A DNA stretch of 64,000 nucleotides from Chelonoidis abingdonii (lineage: Eukaryota; Chordata; Testudines; Testudinidae). The stretch is taken from positions 16,758,489 to 16,822,488 of the forward strand of contig NC_133770.1 in NCBI RefSeq assembly GCF_003597395.2, written 5' to 3'. The translations under genes and the position numbers were made by a program. How positions within the stretch are numbered: position 1 is the first letter of the stretch; each line of letters begins with the position of its first letter. Of the stretch, positions 36,906-49,025 are shown piece after piece. The notes below the pieces were generated by a model, which worked only from the letters and a program-made list of their open reading frames with translations, had not been told where the DNA came from and ran no database searches.

Positions 36906-37630
36906 TGATTCTCTCCAAACAGGTCTGAGCATTTAGCCTCTACACTTTGCTTTGTGTCCAAGGGCTATGACCAATGACTACAAGTAACCCAAACCACTTT
37001 TTCAAAGCAGAGTACAATTATTTAAGGACAAAAGCATACAGATAAAAAATATAGAACAAAATAAATGTCAAAACACATACTAAATGTGCCAGAAGTAACT
37101 CCCCTGTGTGGAAAATGGGTCTGGCAGGCTGAAGTTCTTCTAGCCCTCCAGCAGATTTGGGACCAAAGAGCAGGTCCTTTTATTGAAACAAATAGAAGGC
37201 TTCTCTGTCAGGATAAATTCAGCCTTTTAAAACAGAACTCTTGCTTTGTCTCCCAGCTTCCTGAAAACAGGTAAACCCAGTCACAGCCCCTTCTTCCCCA
37301 AAAGGCTGGGTATCTGCATAACCAGCTTTGGGATTTTGCATTAATTATCTTCTAGTGATTCCAGATTCCACAGGAAATCCACCAGTGAGCCAGATACATA
37401 TAAATGCATACAACATGTATTGATACAGAAGGCTGTGAATATTCTAAAGGCTCATATTTTCTGGCCCATTTGAATACAATGGTCTTTGAAGAGCTCATGC
37501 TTTCAAAGCTGGTTCAAACACTCAGAAAACATTCATAATATTAAATACAACAGTCTCAAGATAAGCCTGTGTTCATTATATCTGTCACAGTGAGCAGATC
37601 ATTGAATTAACTATTACAAATATGTACTGT
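36906..37630. other. No identified feature
   Basis: Nothing supported on either strand. Confidence 0.4.
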
Positions 37631-37705
37631 GGGCCTAATCCAAAGACCATGGAAGTCTATGGAAATATTCCTGTTGACTTCAGTAGTCTTTGGATATCAG
37701 GTCTG
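37631..37705. repeat. Palindromic short element
   Basis: gggcctaatccaaagaccat at the left pairs with the reverse complement of agtctttggatatcaggtc at the right, with gaagtctatgg/ttgacttcagt around the centre. It resembles an ancient sauropsid MITE. Confidence 0.6.
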
Positions 37706-37717
37706 TCTGTTACAGCT

Positions 37718-39345
37718 GTCCCCTGCTAGCATTCTTTTTTCCCTTCTCCTTCTGTTTGTCCTGTGTGTCTGCCCCTCCCGGCCATTGTGCTAACTAAAGT
37801 CACAGCCCTATTCATAGGGATGGCTTGTACAGACTAACTGGAGCCACTGCCCTGCCTAGGGAGGGGGCTTCTTGCTTCTTTGTTTAGCTCCTTTGTTCAG
37901 ACCCGGGCTCGGTGTGGGGGGCGCTGCCCAGAAATGCAAGACCTGAAGTGGCCAACTAATTAAGCATATGAGTCATACCTGTGGCTCAGAACATGCCCAG
38001 GCATGCCTATGCTCACCTGCAGGTTTTCCCTGCCTCCTCTCCTCCCCTGTATCAAGAGGAGCCAATCAAAAATACTGGTGGGAAACTGCCTAAATTTGCC
38101 TTTAAAACCAGACATTTTCTGATCAGACCTCGGAGAAGGTCCTTGCTTTGCCACCTGGTCTGATCAGCTAGGGGTCTTTGGGGGGCCCTCTCTCCGCTCT
38201 CATTTGTTTTTGAGCGTACCCCCGTTTTTAAACTCCCCTCCCACGAACAACGAATTTGTGCCTGGAGATCTCCTGATTATTGAAAGTGAATCGAGTCCTC
38301 TCTCCATCCTCCGATGCTACTGCTGTTCCTGTTTCTGTGCTTGCTGCTGTCCTGGGGATTGGTAAGAACTCCCTCTTGCAAACTCCCCCTGTCCTAGCTG
38401 CTGGCCTTGTTTCCCCAGCAGACAGACCCAAGCTAACTCCTTGGTCTGTATCTGTAATCTGTTTCTTGCTCCGCAGCGCCTTTGCTGCTAAAAATAAGCC
38501 TGTGCCGCTGCTAAGCTGTGCCTTCCTGGACTGTATCCTGGGCTGCCAGCTTGCAGCCGCCCCACTGCTGCAGCCACCACTAGTTAACCCCCCCCCCCCC
38601 CGGGGCTGTACCCTGGGCACACACCACTCTGCCCTCTGGAACTGCTCCCCCTCCCGATCAAAGAATCGGCATAGTGTAAGGTGCACCTATTAGAATCAGG
38701 TTCTTAGTCTAGATAAGTTGTAATTTCATTTTGCATAGCTGTGGTTAAGTTAGGTTTAGAGAATTGTTTGTATTGTGCTCTGTAAGTTAGGTTTAAAAAA
38801 AATTGTTGCATTGTGTTCTGTTACTTGCTAATTTGTGTAGTCTTGGTTAAGTTAGATCATAGATAAGATTTTGCTGTGTTCTGTATAATTGTGGTTAAGT
38901 CTGTCTTCCCGCTGCCCCCAAACCTCAATTGTATTACTGAAGTCTAGCATAAAACCCCATTGATTACCCCTTTTTTTCTCTCTAACACACCTCACATTTT
39001 ACATTTACACTACTGTGACACATTTTACCCATAACTGTTAGTTGGCTATATGCTGCTGTGACACACCCTTTACATAGAAATTGTTAGCTACCTGTTACAT
39101 TTATACTTCAGTGTTAATTGGTTACCAACTGTATTGTACCCCACTGTATTGTACCCCACTATTGAAACCCCCTACACTATTTACTAAAAGAAACCCCTCC
39201 CCAATTGTCTACCTTAACAAACCCCATACCCCTCACTATTGAATTTTCCCTGTTTTTGCATTTTCTTAACAAAGTTTATTTTGCAACCCACCAGTGCAGT
39301 AGTTGTCCCCCAAGATCCCCTACCTGCTGGCAGGGTCAAGGTCCT
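37718..39345 (+). mobile_element. Putative long LTR or promoter-bearing insertion
   Basis: GC-rich 5' half with a CCAAT box (agccaatca, 38060-38068) and a TATA-like cctttaaaac (38099-38108) about 40 bp later. Then come a splice-donor-like ggtaagaact (gt at 38362) and an acceptor-like ttgctccgcag ending at 38476. A run of 14 C starts near 38588. The 3' half is T-rich with degenerate tandem copies (see 38730-39160). A 137-codon plus frame at 38280-38693 is Pro/Ala/Ser-rich with no homology I know. An LTR is my favoured reading, but the ends and TSD are undefined. Confidence 0.4.
38730..39160. repeat. Degenerate tandem repeats
   Basis: Several 50-65 bp imperfect copies centred on gtggttaagttaggttta and on ctgtgacacaccctttacat, then a 15-bp tandem actgtattgtacccc near 39128-39157. 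Confidence 0.6.
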
Positions 39346-40734
39346 ATTTTAATCATGGCATAATAATGTGTCCAAATCTGTCCTAAATTTTGCTCATGAG
39401 ATATTAATGAAGTCAGAGGGCAGAATCTGATCCAACATTTTTAAGTTTAAAACCAATTTCAATTCCTGAATATAAATTTCAGTTAGGCTTAGATTCAGTT
39501 TGCACCCCAAATTCCACACCCACAGTGTCATTTGGAACTCTGGAGAAGACAGTTTCCTTTCTTTGGACCAAGTAGCTCACCATATCTACACATTCTAAAA
39601 AGTTTTATGGAGTTGGAACTTTCTTCTCATTCATGGCCCTTAAATAAAATAGCATGATGAAACAAGCATTCAAGGTGCAATACCACCTCATTCCAGCAAC
39701 AAATGTGATTGCAAATAGCTGCAATTTATGATTTACAAGTAAAGGCAAAAATCAATCCATCCTTTATTTCCCTGATTAAACCTCAAAATCTGCAATTTAA
39801 AGAAAACAAACAAAAACCATGAGTTTATATTCCTATTATTTTGTCTGATTTACAAAACAAACCCTTGAGAATTGTTCCTACTTATAAATCCACATACACC
39901 ACCTCCAAAAATCATGTTAGTCTTTCTTATTATTACATAGTTGGCAAAATTAATCTCATGCTCTTTAGTGAATAGTTCATGGCTTCCCCTTGCCATGTAC
40001 ATTAAAGCTTGATCACACGCAAGGTACCAAGTGCCCCTTTGTGCCCCTCCAGAAGGTACTCAGCAGCTTACAGAGTCAGATCCTTAGTCACAAGCATTTC
40101 TGCCAGACGGTGGTATAGCACAGCTTCATACATTCCATTCAGTTGTGAATGCTTTAACTCACAATAAAGAGAAAATACTGCTGCAAAACAGGTTTCATTG
40201 CAGTTTAGCTCTAGCTGAATGGGGCATGGATGGCGCTAACTGGAATAGCCAAGTTCTGGATCTGGTAAATTAGTACAAATGATCGGCCCAAAATGATTCC
40301 AAACCCTGGTTTAAAGACAAATGGATAGAATTCTGTCATTCCTGCAATACTAAAAAGTGAAAATTAAAAAGCTATGTCAAAAGCCATTTAAAAACGTTAT
40401 TTGTTTATTTCAAAATGGTAACCACACTACTCTGGAGAAAAATGGGAAGAATGAACAAATGCATCTACTTCAAAAATTTGCAAAGTGGTCACTTGGTCTA
40501 CAGTTAACCTCTTCATTAAGCACTACAAGGTGGATCTTCTATCTTCTCCTTTGGCAGAAAGGTGCTGCTGAAGGTGGCCCAGAAATAACAGACCTCTGAG
40601 CAAGCTCACAAAAAGAGGGTTACTTCTTTCCTACCAAATTTTTTTTTAATAAACTTTCCAATATCTGTCCACTGTTTGCTACTTCCCACACACCTAGAAT
40701 TGTGGTAGACGCTGAGCTCTACAATGGGAAATTT
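39346..40734. other. No identified feature
   Basis: AT-rich intron-like sequence; nothing recognised. Confidence 0.4.
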
Positions 40735-42165
40735 CTTACTGATAATTTCCTTTCTGCTAGCAGCATTTCCCACAATTATACCTATCCTGGATGGCTCCTG
40801 AGCCAAAGCACTGATATTGAGTGGAACTGTTACCATATGATCACCTTTCTCGGTATAATGTACATACAGTAACTCCTCGCTTAACGTTGTAGTTATGTTC
40901 CTGAAAAATGCTACTTTAAGTGAAATGATGTTAAGTGAATCCAATTTCCCCGTAAGAATTAATGTAAATGGAGGGTTAGGTTCCAGGGAATTTTTTTTTT
41001 TGCCAGACAAAAGACTATATTTTATTTTATACACACACACATATACACTGTATATGTTTTAAGCAAACAATTTAATACTGTACACAGCAATGATGATTGT
41101 GAAGCTTGGTTGAGGTGGTGGAATCAGAGGGCGGAAGAGGATGGGATATTTCCCAGGGACTGCCTTACTGCTAAATGATGAACTAGCACTCGGCTGAGCC
41201 CTGAAGGATTAACACATTGTTGTTAATGTAGCCTCATACTCTACAAGGCAACACGAATGGAGGGAGGGGAGACAGCATGGTAGAGAGACAGACAGAGACA
41301 CACACTCTGTGTGAGAGAGAGAGAGAGACATGCATTGCCCCTTTAAGTACGCTGACTCCAATCTTAAGTACTCTGCCTTTTTAAGTAGATCAGCAAGTTG
41401 AGACAGCAGCTGTTGCCAGTAAGCTCCCTCTGTCCTGAGCCCTGTCGTGTCCCCCCCTGCTCTGTGGAGATGGGATATAGAAGCGGGGGGCAGGAGCGAG
41501 GGGAGGGGAGGGGGACAGCCTAACATTAGCACCCCTTTTCCCACCCTTGCACAGCAAGCAGGAGGCTCCTGGGAGCAGCTCCAAGGCAGAGGATAGGAGC
41601 AGCACACAGCATTGTGGGGAGGGACAGCTGAACAGTCTGTCAATTGATAGCCTGCTGGGTGGCTGCCGCACAGGGAACTTAGGAGAGCGGGGAGCTGATA
41701 GGGGGAGTTGACGGGAGGACGGCTGGTCCACCCTGGTTCCAAGCCCCCATCAAGTATCTCCAAAGGGCTGTTCTTCCTGAAAGCAATAGACAGAGCAGGC
41801 GGCTGCCAAACAACGTAATAAGGGAGCATTGCACAACTTTAAACAAGCATGTTCTCTAACTGATCAGCAAAGTAACAACGAAACAATGTTAACCAGGATG
41901 ACTTTAAGTGAGGAGTTATTGTAGTTATTTTGTCATCTCTGAAATATTTGTTAATAGTGATGTTATGCAAATTTTACAGCATGGGAATAATTCATCTAGC
42001 ACCAAGCAGGAGCAGAGGGGGCATGGCCCCACTATATGATGCCAGAACACAGGTTCATGTGTGTGAGCTGCAGAGGGAGGAGATCAATCCAGATGTCCAA
42101 AATTATGGGTGATGCCACTAGCAGAAAGGAAATTATCAGTAAGAAATTTTTCATTCTCTGTGATC
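40735..42165. mobile_element. Inverted-repeat element (DIRS-like termini) split by a Tigger-like insertion
   Basis: aaatttcttactgataattt at about 40729-40748 recurs inverted at about 42136-42155, together with the adjoining cctttctgctag and a catttcccacaatt / aattatgggtgatg pair. This gives terminal inverted repeats of roughly 45 bp. Such termini are familiar from DIRS-type elements, but no coding part remains, so the class is tentative. The centre is occupied by the DNA element at 40867-41921. Confidence 0.5.
40867..41921. mobile_element. Tigger/pogo-like non-autonomous DNA transposon, ~1.06 kb
   Basis: Begins cagtaactcctcgcttaacg and ends ctttaagtgaggagttattg, imperfect terminal inverted repeats with TA on both sides (40865-40866 and 41922-41923), as for Tc1/mariner/pogo transposition. 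The interior has a GA/GACA-rich tract near 41280-41330 and a GC-rich half. The large minus frames (41209-41829) are not transposase. Confidence 0.85.
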
Positions 42166-42239
42166 TTTCTCTGAGGCACAAATTTGACAGAATATTTTGA
42201 TGAAGCCAGGGCTGCATTCCAATGCTAAAGATAAAAAAT

Positions 42240-42740
42240 ATGGATCTCAGCTGGCCAGAAGGGAATATTAGTACCTTCTAGCATTCTAGTCCAACTTCCT
42301 GAACAACAAAAGTTTCAGAATTTCATCCAGTGATTTCTACATTTAGCCCAACAATTTGAGGATGAACTACAGTATACATTTTAGCAAGAGATTTAGTGTT
42401 GATTTAAGTACACAAAGTGATGGAGAACTTACCAGATACTTTGATAATCTGTGCTAGTGGTTAATTACACTTGCTGTTAAAAGAATTGCATCTTCTTTCC
42501 AGTTTGAGTGTTGTGACTTCAACTTCCAGCCACTGGATCTTGCCATCGCTTTGTCTCTGTTAGATTAATTAGCATTCTAATACCAAGTATCTTCTCCCTG
42601 CATAAATACATCTAGACCATGACTAATTTGCTTCTTAGCATTCTTTTTGATAAGCTAAATAGATTGAGCTCCTTTTGTCACTGTAAGGCATGTTTTCCAG
42701 ACCATGAATCATTGGTGGTTAGAGTTGGTGGTGTCCTACC
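42240..42740 (-). mobile_element. CR1 LINE 3' region, older subfamily (copy d)
   Basis: Plus-strand landmarks in order are ggccagaagggaatatta, agtccaacttcctgaac, gatggagaacttacc, ggttaattacacttgctgtt, aacttccagccactggatct and aagctaaatagattgagctc. These are antisense CR1 post-RT and 3' sequence. Strongly diverged. Confidence 0.8.
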
Positions 42741-43254
42741 TGTTTCTAGTAGACATATGTCTTCGCCATAAACAGTGTCATGCCCCAATCTGTGCATGTC
42801 CTATTGAAATCTATAGAAGTTGATCATGCACTGTACTTCCAGTTAAGAAGTCAATGATCAAATTGACACGGAACTACAAATTTCTCATTAATGGCATTGG
42901 AGTCTAGCCCTGGCTTCATGAAGACATTCTGTCAAAATGAGAAATGCATGCTTCAATCTGAGTGAGAAAAATCATGTTGAATGTACAGATCATTATAATT
43001 CTTGTATATATACACAAGGGACACAAAATATTCCAGAAGTCTTGTTGCTTACATGCCAATATACAATTATTGTTTTTGAAACTGCTGACTTGCTTCTTTA
43101 AAAAAACATTATAACATTTAACATTGCATTATTTAAAAAAAATCTATTTTATTTTTCCCATATAGAGGCATATTCAGCCCGGTGAAATTCACAAGAGAAA
43201 TAAAATTAATACTGGCACACTTACATATAGCATCTTCCTACAGGGATTTCAAGG
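42741..43254. other. No identified feature
   Basis: Nothing supported. Confidence 0.4.
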
Positions 43255-43410
43255 CATTGCATGAAGATAGGAAAATTGGGAAAAGTAAAGCATAGAGAAG
43301 TTAAAGGACTTTGCCCAATGTCACACAATAAGTCAGTGGAAGAATCATGAATAGAACCCAGGTCTCCTGTTTCTGTCCTCTAATGGCTACAGTACAAAAC
43401 CATGCGGTTC
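43255..43410 (-). mobile_element. MIR/CORE-SINE relic, nearly full length
   Basis: The minus strand reads caggagacctgggttctatt, ttattgtgtgacattgggca and ttaacttctctatgcttta, the MIR order from head to core. Confidence 0.75.
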
Positions 43411-44269
43411 TACAACAGCTAATCTGCATGGCTTGTGCTACCTGGAGAAGGCATTCTATAAGGAAATGGGAAAAAACAGACCCAGCTTCAGTTTCCTAAA
43501 ACCATAAAACTAAATGAAAAGATTCACAATGGAAATGGCCTGAGCTTGAACACCAGATCTAGAGGGTGAAGGTAGAGAACATACATCAGAGAAATTTAGA
43601 TTCAGATCTAATTCCAGTGCAAAACATTGTGGTTCTCCACTACAGGTGAAACTGGAACAACAAATCCAGGAACAATTCCAAACTTTGGGAAAAGTTCAAA
43701 TTGGGATCCAATTTGGAATCTAAACTTCATTACTTGAGTCTATATCAAATTTGCATAAACATCTGCAAACCAAAGCCTCTGTGTTTCTCCCATTTCAAGT
43801 CTTTGGTTGTTGTGACAGGCATACTTATCAATACACCAAGGACTAAAGAAAAGACAAAAAAGGGTCTGATCCAGGTGCTAAGACTTCTATTTGATCGGGG
43901 TGGTCAAGATTCAGTCCAATGTGTGGACAAGATGCAAAATACAAGGCTTTAGTATGAGAAGCTTAGAATGTTACAAGACTCAATTATTTTACATTAGTTA
44001 TCTGTAAACCTCAATTTCCTAATTCAATATTTCTGATGTAAGCAATTTGAAAGAATATAAAAAAGATAACCTCTTGGGCATAATCCCGATGAGCTCACCA
44101 AGGCAAACTGCCACTGACTGAAAGAGAAACAGTTGCTTGCAGAAAGCAAGGTTAAGTAAAAAAGAGAATCTATTCATTTGTTTTCCTATTTAAACAAAAA
44201 ATTTCCATATGAAGCACCAAAGATGGAGGCAGCACCACTGGGCAAGCAAACATATTAAGCTGGAAATAT
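43411..44269. other. No identified feature
   Basis: Unique-looking AT-rich sequence. Confidence 0.4.
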
Positions 44270-46444
44270 TCATTCTCTGCTTTTGGACAATGTGATTGCA
44301 GAGCCATTGGCCATTATCTTTGAAAACTCATGGTGATTGAAGGAGGGCCCGGATGACTGGAAAAAGGCTAATGTAGTGCCCATCTTTAAATAAGGGAAGG
44401 AGGAGGATCCGGGGAACTAGAGGCCAGTCAGCCTCACCTCAGTCCCTGGAAAAATCATGGAGCAGGTCCCCAAGGAATAATTCTGAAGCACTTAGAGGAG
44501 AGGAAAGTGATCAGGAACAGTCAGAATGGATTCACCAAGGGCAAGTTATGCCTGGCTAAACTAATTGCCTTCTGTGATGAGATAGCTGGCTCTGTGGATG
44601 AGGGGAAAGCAGTGGATGTGTTATTCTTTGACTTTAGCAAAGCTTTTGATACGGTCTCCTACAGCATTCTTGCAAGAAAGTTAAAGAAGTATGGGCTGGA
44701 TGAATGGACTATAAGCTGGATAGAAAGCTGGCTAGATCATCGGGCTCAACAGGTAGTGATCAATGGTTCCATGTCTAGTTGCCAGCCGGTATCAAGTGGA
44801 GTGCCCCAAGGGTCAGTTCTGGGGCTGGTTTTGTTCAATATCTTCATTAATGATCTGGAGGATGGCGTGGACTGCACTCTCAGCAAGTTTGCAGATAACA
44901 CTAAACTGGGAGGAGTGGTAAATACGCTGGAGGGTAGGGATAGGATACAGAGGGACCTAGACAAATGAGAGGACTGGGCCAAAAGAAATCTGATGAGGTT
45001 CAACAAGGACAAGTGCAGAGTCATGCACTTAAGATGGAAGAATCCCATGCACTGCTACAGATTAGGGACCAAATGGCTAGGGCAGCAGTTCTGCAGAAAA
45101 GGACCTGGGGCGTAGCAGGGTGAGCACCCGCTCCAGCCCTGAAGGGGTTGGAAAAGCCCAGGAGAGTGCTGGGGAAGGGAGCAAAGCCCTGGCTGATTGG
45201 GGGAAGTGGCTGCAGCTGAGGCCACGTCCCAAAGAGACTAATCGGGCCTTATAAGAAGGCCAGGGCAGCCAGAAGCTCAGGACTCTCTCTCACTGCTTGT
45301 AGAGAGAGAAGGGCCTGGCTGCTAGAGAGCTCAGCAGGGTACTGGGAGTAGAGCAGGGCTAGGGGGAGGCTAGAGGAGCTGGGGAGCTCTGGCCTAGGAC
45401 AGCCGCAGGCTGTGGGCCTAGCTGAGGACTTAAGACCAGTTCTGGGGCTGCAGAGGGGCAGCCCAGCTATGGAGAGAGGCAGCAGGTCCAACTCAACCAG
45501 TCTGCCCCAGGGAGTGAGGCTAGATGGTGACTGGCAGTATCCTTACATTGAGCCAAAGTGGGGTTAATGGGTGGAGGTTCCCCTGGGTGGGGAGACCCAG
45601 AGTGTGGGGGTACTGCCAGGGGGGCAGCAACCCAGAGAAAGGGGCACGGGGGTCCTGGGAGGAACATGGAGGCAAGCAGTAAGGCGGATCACCAGCCTGC
45701 AGGGGGTGCTCCAGGATGCTGGAAGAGCTAATTCCCATGGACAACCAGCAGGAGCCACCACGGGGGTGAGTCCACTCCCTTACAAGAGGTTACAGTGGAT
45801 GAGAAGCTGGATATGAGTCAACAGTGTGCCCTTCTTGCCAAGAAGGCTAACGGCATTTTGGGCTGTATAAGTAGGGGCATTGCCAGATCAAGGGACGTGA
45901 TCATTCCCCTCTGTTCAACTTTGGTGAGGCCTCATCTGGAGTACTGTCAAGTTTTGGCCCCCACACTACAAGAAGGATGTGGAAAAACTGGAAACAGTCC
46001 AGTAGAGGGCAACAAAAATAATTAGGGGGCTAGAGCACATGATTTATGAGGAGAGGCTGAGGGAATTGGGATTGTTTAGTCTGCAGAAGAGAAGAATGAG
46101 GGGGGATTTGATAGCTGCTTTCAACTACCTGAAAGGGGGTTCCAAAGAGGATGGAACTAGACGTTCTAGTGGGTGGCAAATGACAGACAAGGAGTAATAG
46201 TCTCAAGTTGCAGTGGGGAGGTTTAGGTTGAATATTAGGAAAAACTTTTTCACTAGGAGGTGGTGAAGCACTGAATGGGTAACCTAGGGAGGTGGGGAAT
46301 CTCCTCCTTAGAGGTTTTAAGGTCAGGCTTGACAAAGCCCTGGCTGGGATTATTTAGTTGGAGATTGGTCCTGCTTTGAGCAGGGGGTTGGACTAGATGA
46401 CCTCCTGAGGTCCCTTCCAACCCTGTGATTCTATGATTCTATGA
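44270..46444 (+). mobile_element. CR1 LINE with complete 3' end, interrupted by a solo LTR (copy e)
   Basis: RT frame 44507-44968 reads [34 protein letters not shown] and [10 protein letters not shown], then [13 protein letters not shown] and [10 protein letters not shown]. The YADD-like box appears as FADN, so the second catalytic Asp is lost. Post-RT and 3' UTR resume after the LTR at 45790 and finish with gtcccttccaaccctgtgat and attctatgattctatgaa at 46444. 5' truncated and frameshifted upstream. The best-preserved CR1 in the window. Confidence 0.94.
45111..45784 (+). mobile_element. Solo LTR inserted in CR1
   Basis: 674 bp, from cgtagcagggtgagcaccc (a leading T to C change would hide the TG) to cactcccttaca. 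A TATA-like ccttataaga lies near 45248. Flanking tgggg and agagg are consistent with a decayed 5-bp duplication, because the CR1 text is continuous as ...ggacct-gggg-ttacagtgg once it is removed. Non-coding; GC-rich. Confidence 0.75.
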
Positions 46445-46479
46445 ATGCAGGGAATATATTGATAGCATAGCACAGTGTT

Positions 46480-46540
46480 CAACTCTACACTAACCTGCTG
46501 TGTGACCATGGGCAAGTTACTTCACTTCTCTGTGCCTCTG
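46480..46540 (+). mobile_element. MIR core fragment
   Basis: ctgtgtgaccatgggcaagt and acttctctgtgcctctgtgt match the MIR core in order. Confidence 0.65.
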
Positions 46541-46576
46541 TGTACATACAGCACCTTCTTTTTGAAGGTGAAAGCA

Positions 46577-46582
46577 TACACA

Positions 46583-46622
<40 letters not shown>
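46577..46622. repeat. (CA)n microsatellite
   Basis: About 22 units of ca with one ata interruption near 46588. Confidence 0.97.
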
Positions 46623-46623
<1 letters not shown>

Positions 46624-48581
46624 CTTCTTTTTGAAAGTGAATTTTTAACAAGGATCTGTTGTCTCTTGTGGTCCCCAGGAACTCGCTCCATCCCGTTACA
46701 GATAAACTTAAGACCCATTAATGGGTATGATGTTTTTAATTTAACTGAAAAATAATCACAGACAAACTAATAGGTAGAATGTTTTGTTTTTTTTTTAAAG
46801 AATTGCTCTATATCAGGATTAAACTGTTCTCGCTCTCAGTTTATCTTAACAGGAAAGTTTTAGGTAGCTAGCTAGCCACTCACTGGGCTGGGCTCTTGTA
46901 AATTGGATGCTGTTGCCAAGCAACAGTAGGTGCTAAGGAATGAAACACAGTCTGTAGAAACCTAATAGCCTGAAGAAAAACAGAATCACAATCTAAGATT
47001 TATGGCATATTTAAAAAGGAGAGAATGTCACAAACACACATACACACTATTAATTTATTGTAAATATAATTAGTATGTTTTCATAATGCATAATTAACTA
47101 GCAAAACAAAAGAAAACTGATAGGTGAATTGCTTTATATTTTTTCTTTATTAAGCTTAAGCAGACAGTCTAAAGATTCTTAAGAAATTAATCCATTAAGA
47201 CCAAGCCCTGACACCTACCATGAAAAGATTTCAGAAAAAGAATGCTGTGTTGATAAAGAACACTGCAATTCCCAATGGTCTATCCTTGCTATCTACCTAT
47301 CTGTGTTTTTCTGCCATGCTCATTGACGTGGCATTTGATTATCAGAAAATTCTGTGTAAGACTATTAAGATTTAAAAACATTTTAGCAAGTAAATTAGAA
47401 TACATTAACACAACTCATCTGTGTTCACCCATCATGCATATTTTATACTACTCAGGCAAACTGCCTTTAAATGATATACCAGAGCTATGCGGGATACAGT
47501 GTAGTGAACAATGTAATCCTGTGATAAAGGTTGCTGTTTCCATAGATTTAATAGTTTATTGGGGGATCCTGATGGACTATGTATTTTAATCTACAAATAC
47601 AAGAGGAAGATTGGGCCAAAAGTTTTGACTGTAACCAAGAGAAGGGACTAACTGAAAGCTTAACAAGATCAAGTTGACCCAATAGAAACAGAAGCAGCTG
47701 CAGCAGCAGCAGGATTGCAACTTTGTTGTGACCTCCTTTCAAGTCTCAATTCCATGGGCCAAAATCGTCCCAGAGTTAAGGCCACTTTGGTCCCTTCTAC
47801 TTTTGCAGAGTGGCCTTAAATGCTGCATAGTTATCCTCAGACAGATATAGAGGGATCTCTGGTGGCACAGAACTGTCTTAGTGGCTGTTACACCACCATC
47901 TGTCTCTGCAGCTATATTGGGGGTGAAGGAAAGTGGGCATGACTGAACCTCAGTGACCTCTGAAATACCATAATGGCACCTTGGAGTCACTGGCAGTCAG
48001 AGCATTCTAATGAACTGCCATAAATTATACTAAGTTAAGACAGGGGACCAAACTGGTGCACAGCCAGACATGAATAACTGTGACTTAAAGACACCTTCCT
48101 CTGTCTGCACCTCTGATACAGATATAATACAACAGCTTTTCAGTTTTAATGATCCTGGATCTAAGTTGTCTTATATTGACATAGTCTCTAATAACATTTT
48201 TCCATGTTATGAAACCACTCCAATTAGCAATCTCTTTTCAACAGAAGCTCAGGACTGACATAACAACAAAGGTTTATTTCAGGTGTGGATTCAGGTACAT
48301 TAGACAGAACTAAGTGGAAAAGCATACATGGAACAAGCCTGAAAAAACCTTGGCTTTAACTAGGGTTATAAATTGCTTGTTTTAATGTGCAATAAATGTC
48401 ACGAAATTCAACCACACAGAATTAAACAAGGGTTTATGGGGAAAAGGGAGACAGTGAAGCTGACTTTGTACATCTTGGGTCCATATTGTATCATTTATAG
48501 AACAGTCACAAAAGGGCTCAACTCTAGTAAGACTAAGTCCGTCATGAGGCACTGGTAATTGATGGCAATAAACAAAAGAAC
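46623..48581. other. No identified gene
   Basis: AT-rich, with a short CAG cluster at about 47692-47712. Small frames have no splice support. Confidence 0.4.
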
Positions 48582-48757
48582 CCACAGAATCAGAAGGGGA
48601 CCTCAGGATGTTATCTAGTCCAACCCCCTGCTCAAAGCAGGACCAATCCCCAGACATTTTTACCCCAGTTCCCTAAATGGCCCCCTGAAGCATTGAACTC
48701 ACAACCCTGGGTTTAGGAGGCCAATGCTCAAACCACTGAGTTATCCCTGCCCCAGTG
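48582..48757 (-). mobile_element. tRNA-derived SINE with CR1 tail
   Basis: On the minus strand the head is tRNA-like: ggataactcagtggtttgag (A-box region), a cctcctaaaccca anticodon-loop region, then gggttgtgagttcaatgc (B-box region). It is followed by a CR1 tail: gattggtcctgctttgagca and ggactagataacatcctgag. This is the composition of the known turtle pol III SINEs that borrow a CR1 3' end. Substitutions in both boxes suggest it is old. It is not a functional tRNA gene. Confidence 0.85.
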
Positions 48758-49025
48758 TTCTTTGGAACCCTGCCATTCATTCACTGAGTCCAAACAAATC
48801 CTTTATGTTGTATTTAAAACTGTTTCAGCCTCCTTTTGAGCCCATCCAGTTTTCCTATCAAAAGAATACTGGGGATTCACACTAAGTTTATCAACAGACC
48901 TCCATGTTAAGCAATGTTAGTTTTAAAGATTTTCATAATTTTTTTTTTTAAAAAAGACAAGAAATCTGCACTCTTCCTGGTTGAAACAAATTTTGCAATC
49001 TATAACAAGCTGCCCCACCTCATTC

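Noticed and set aside
38280..38693. 137-residue plus frame as a coding gene
   Set aside because: Low-complexity Pro/Ala/Ser composition in a GC-rich stretch with a poly-C run; no homology I recognise.
40606..41040. 144-residue minus open frame
   Set aside because: Spans the boundary between two transposons, so it cannot be one ancestral protein.
41209..41829. 206-residue minus open frame
   Set aside because: Lies entirely in a non-autonomous Tigger-like element; composition follows GA-rich repeats.
46577..46622. Coding frame through the CA repeat
   Set aside because: Repeating Thr-His/Cys-Val products of a dinucleotide microsatellite.
48582..48757. tRNA gene
   Set aside because: tRNA-like promoter boxes are mutated and followed by a CR1 tail; it is a SINE.
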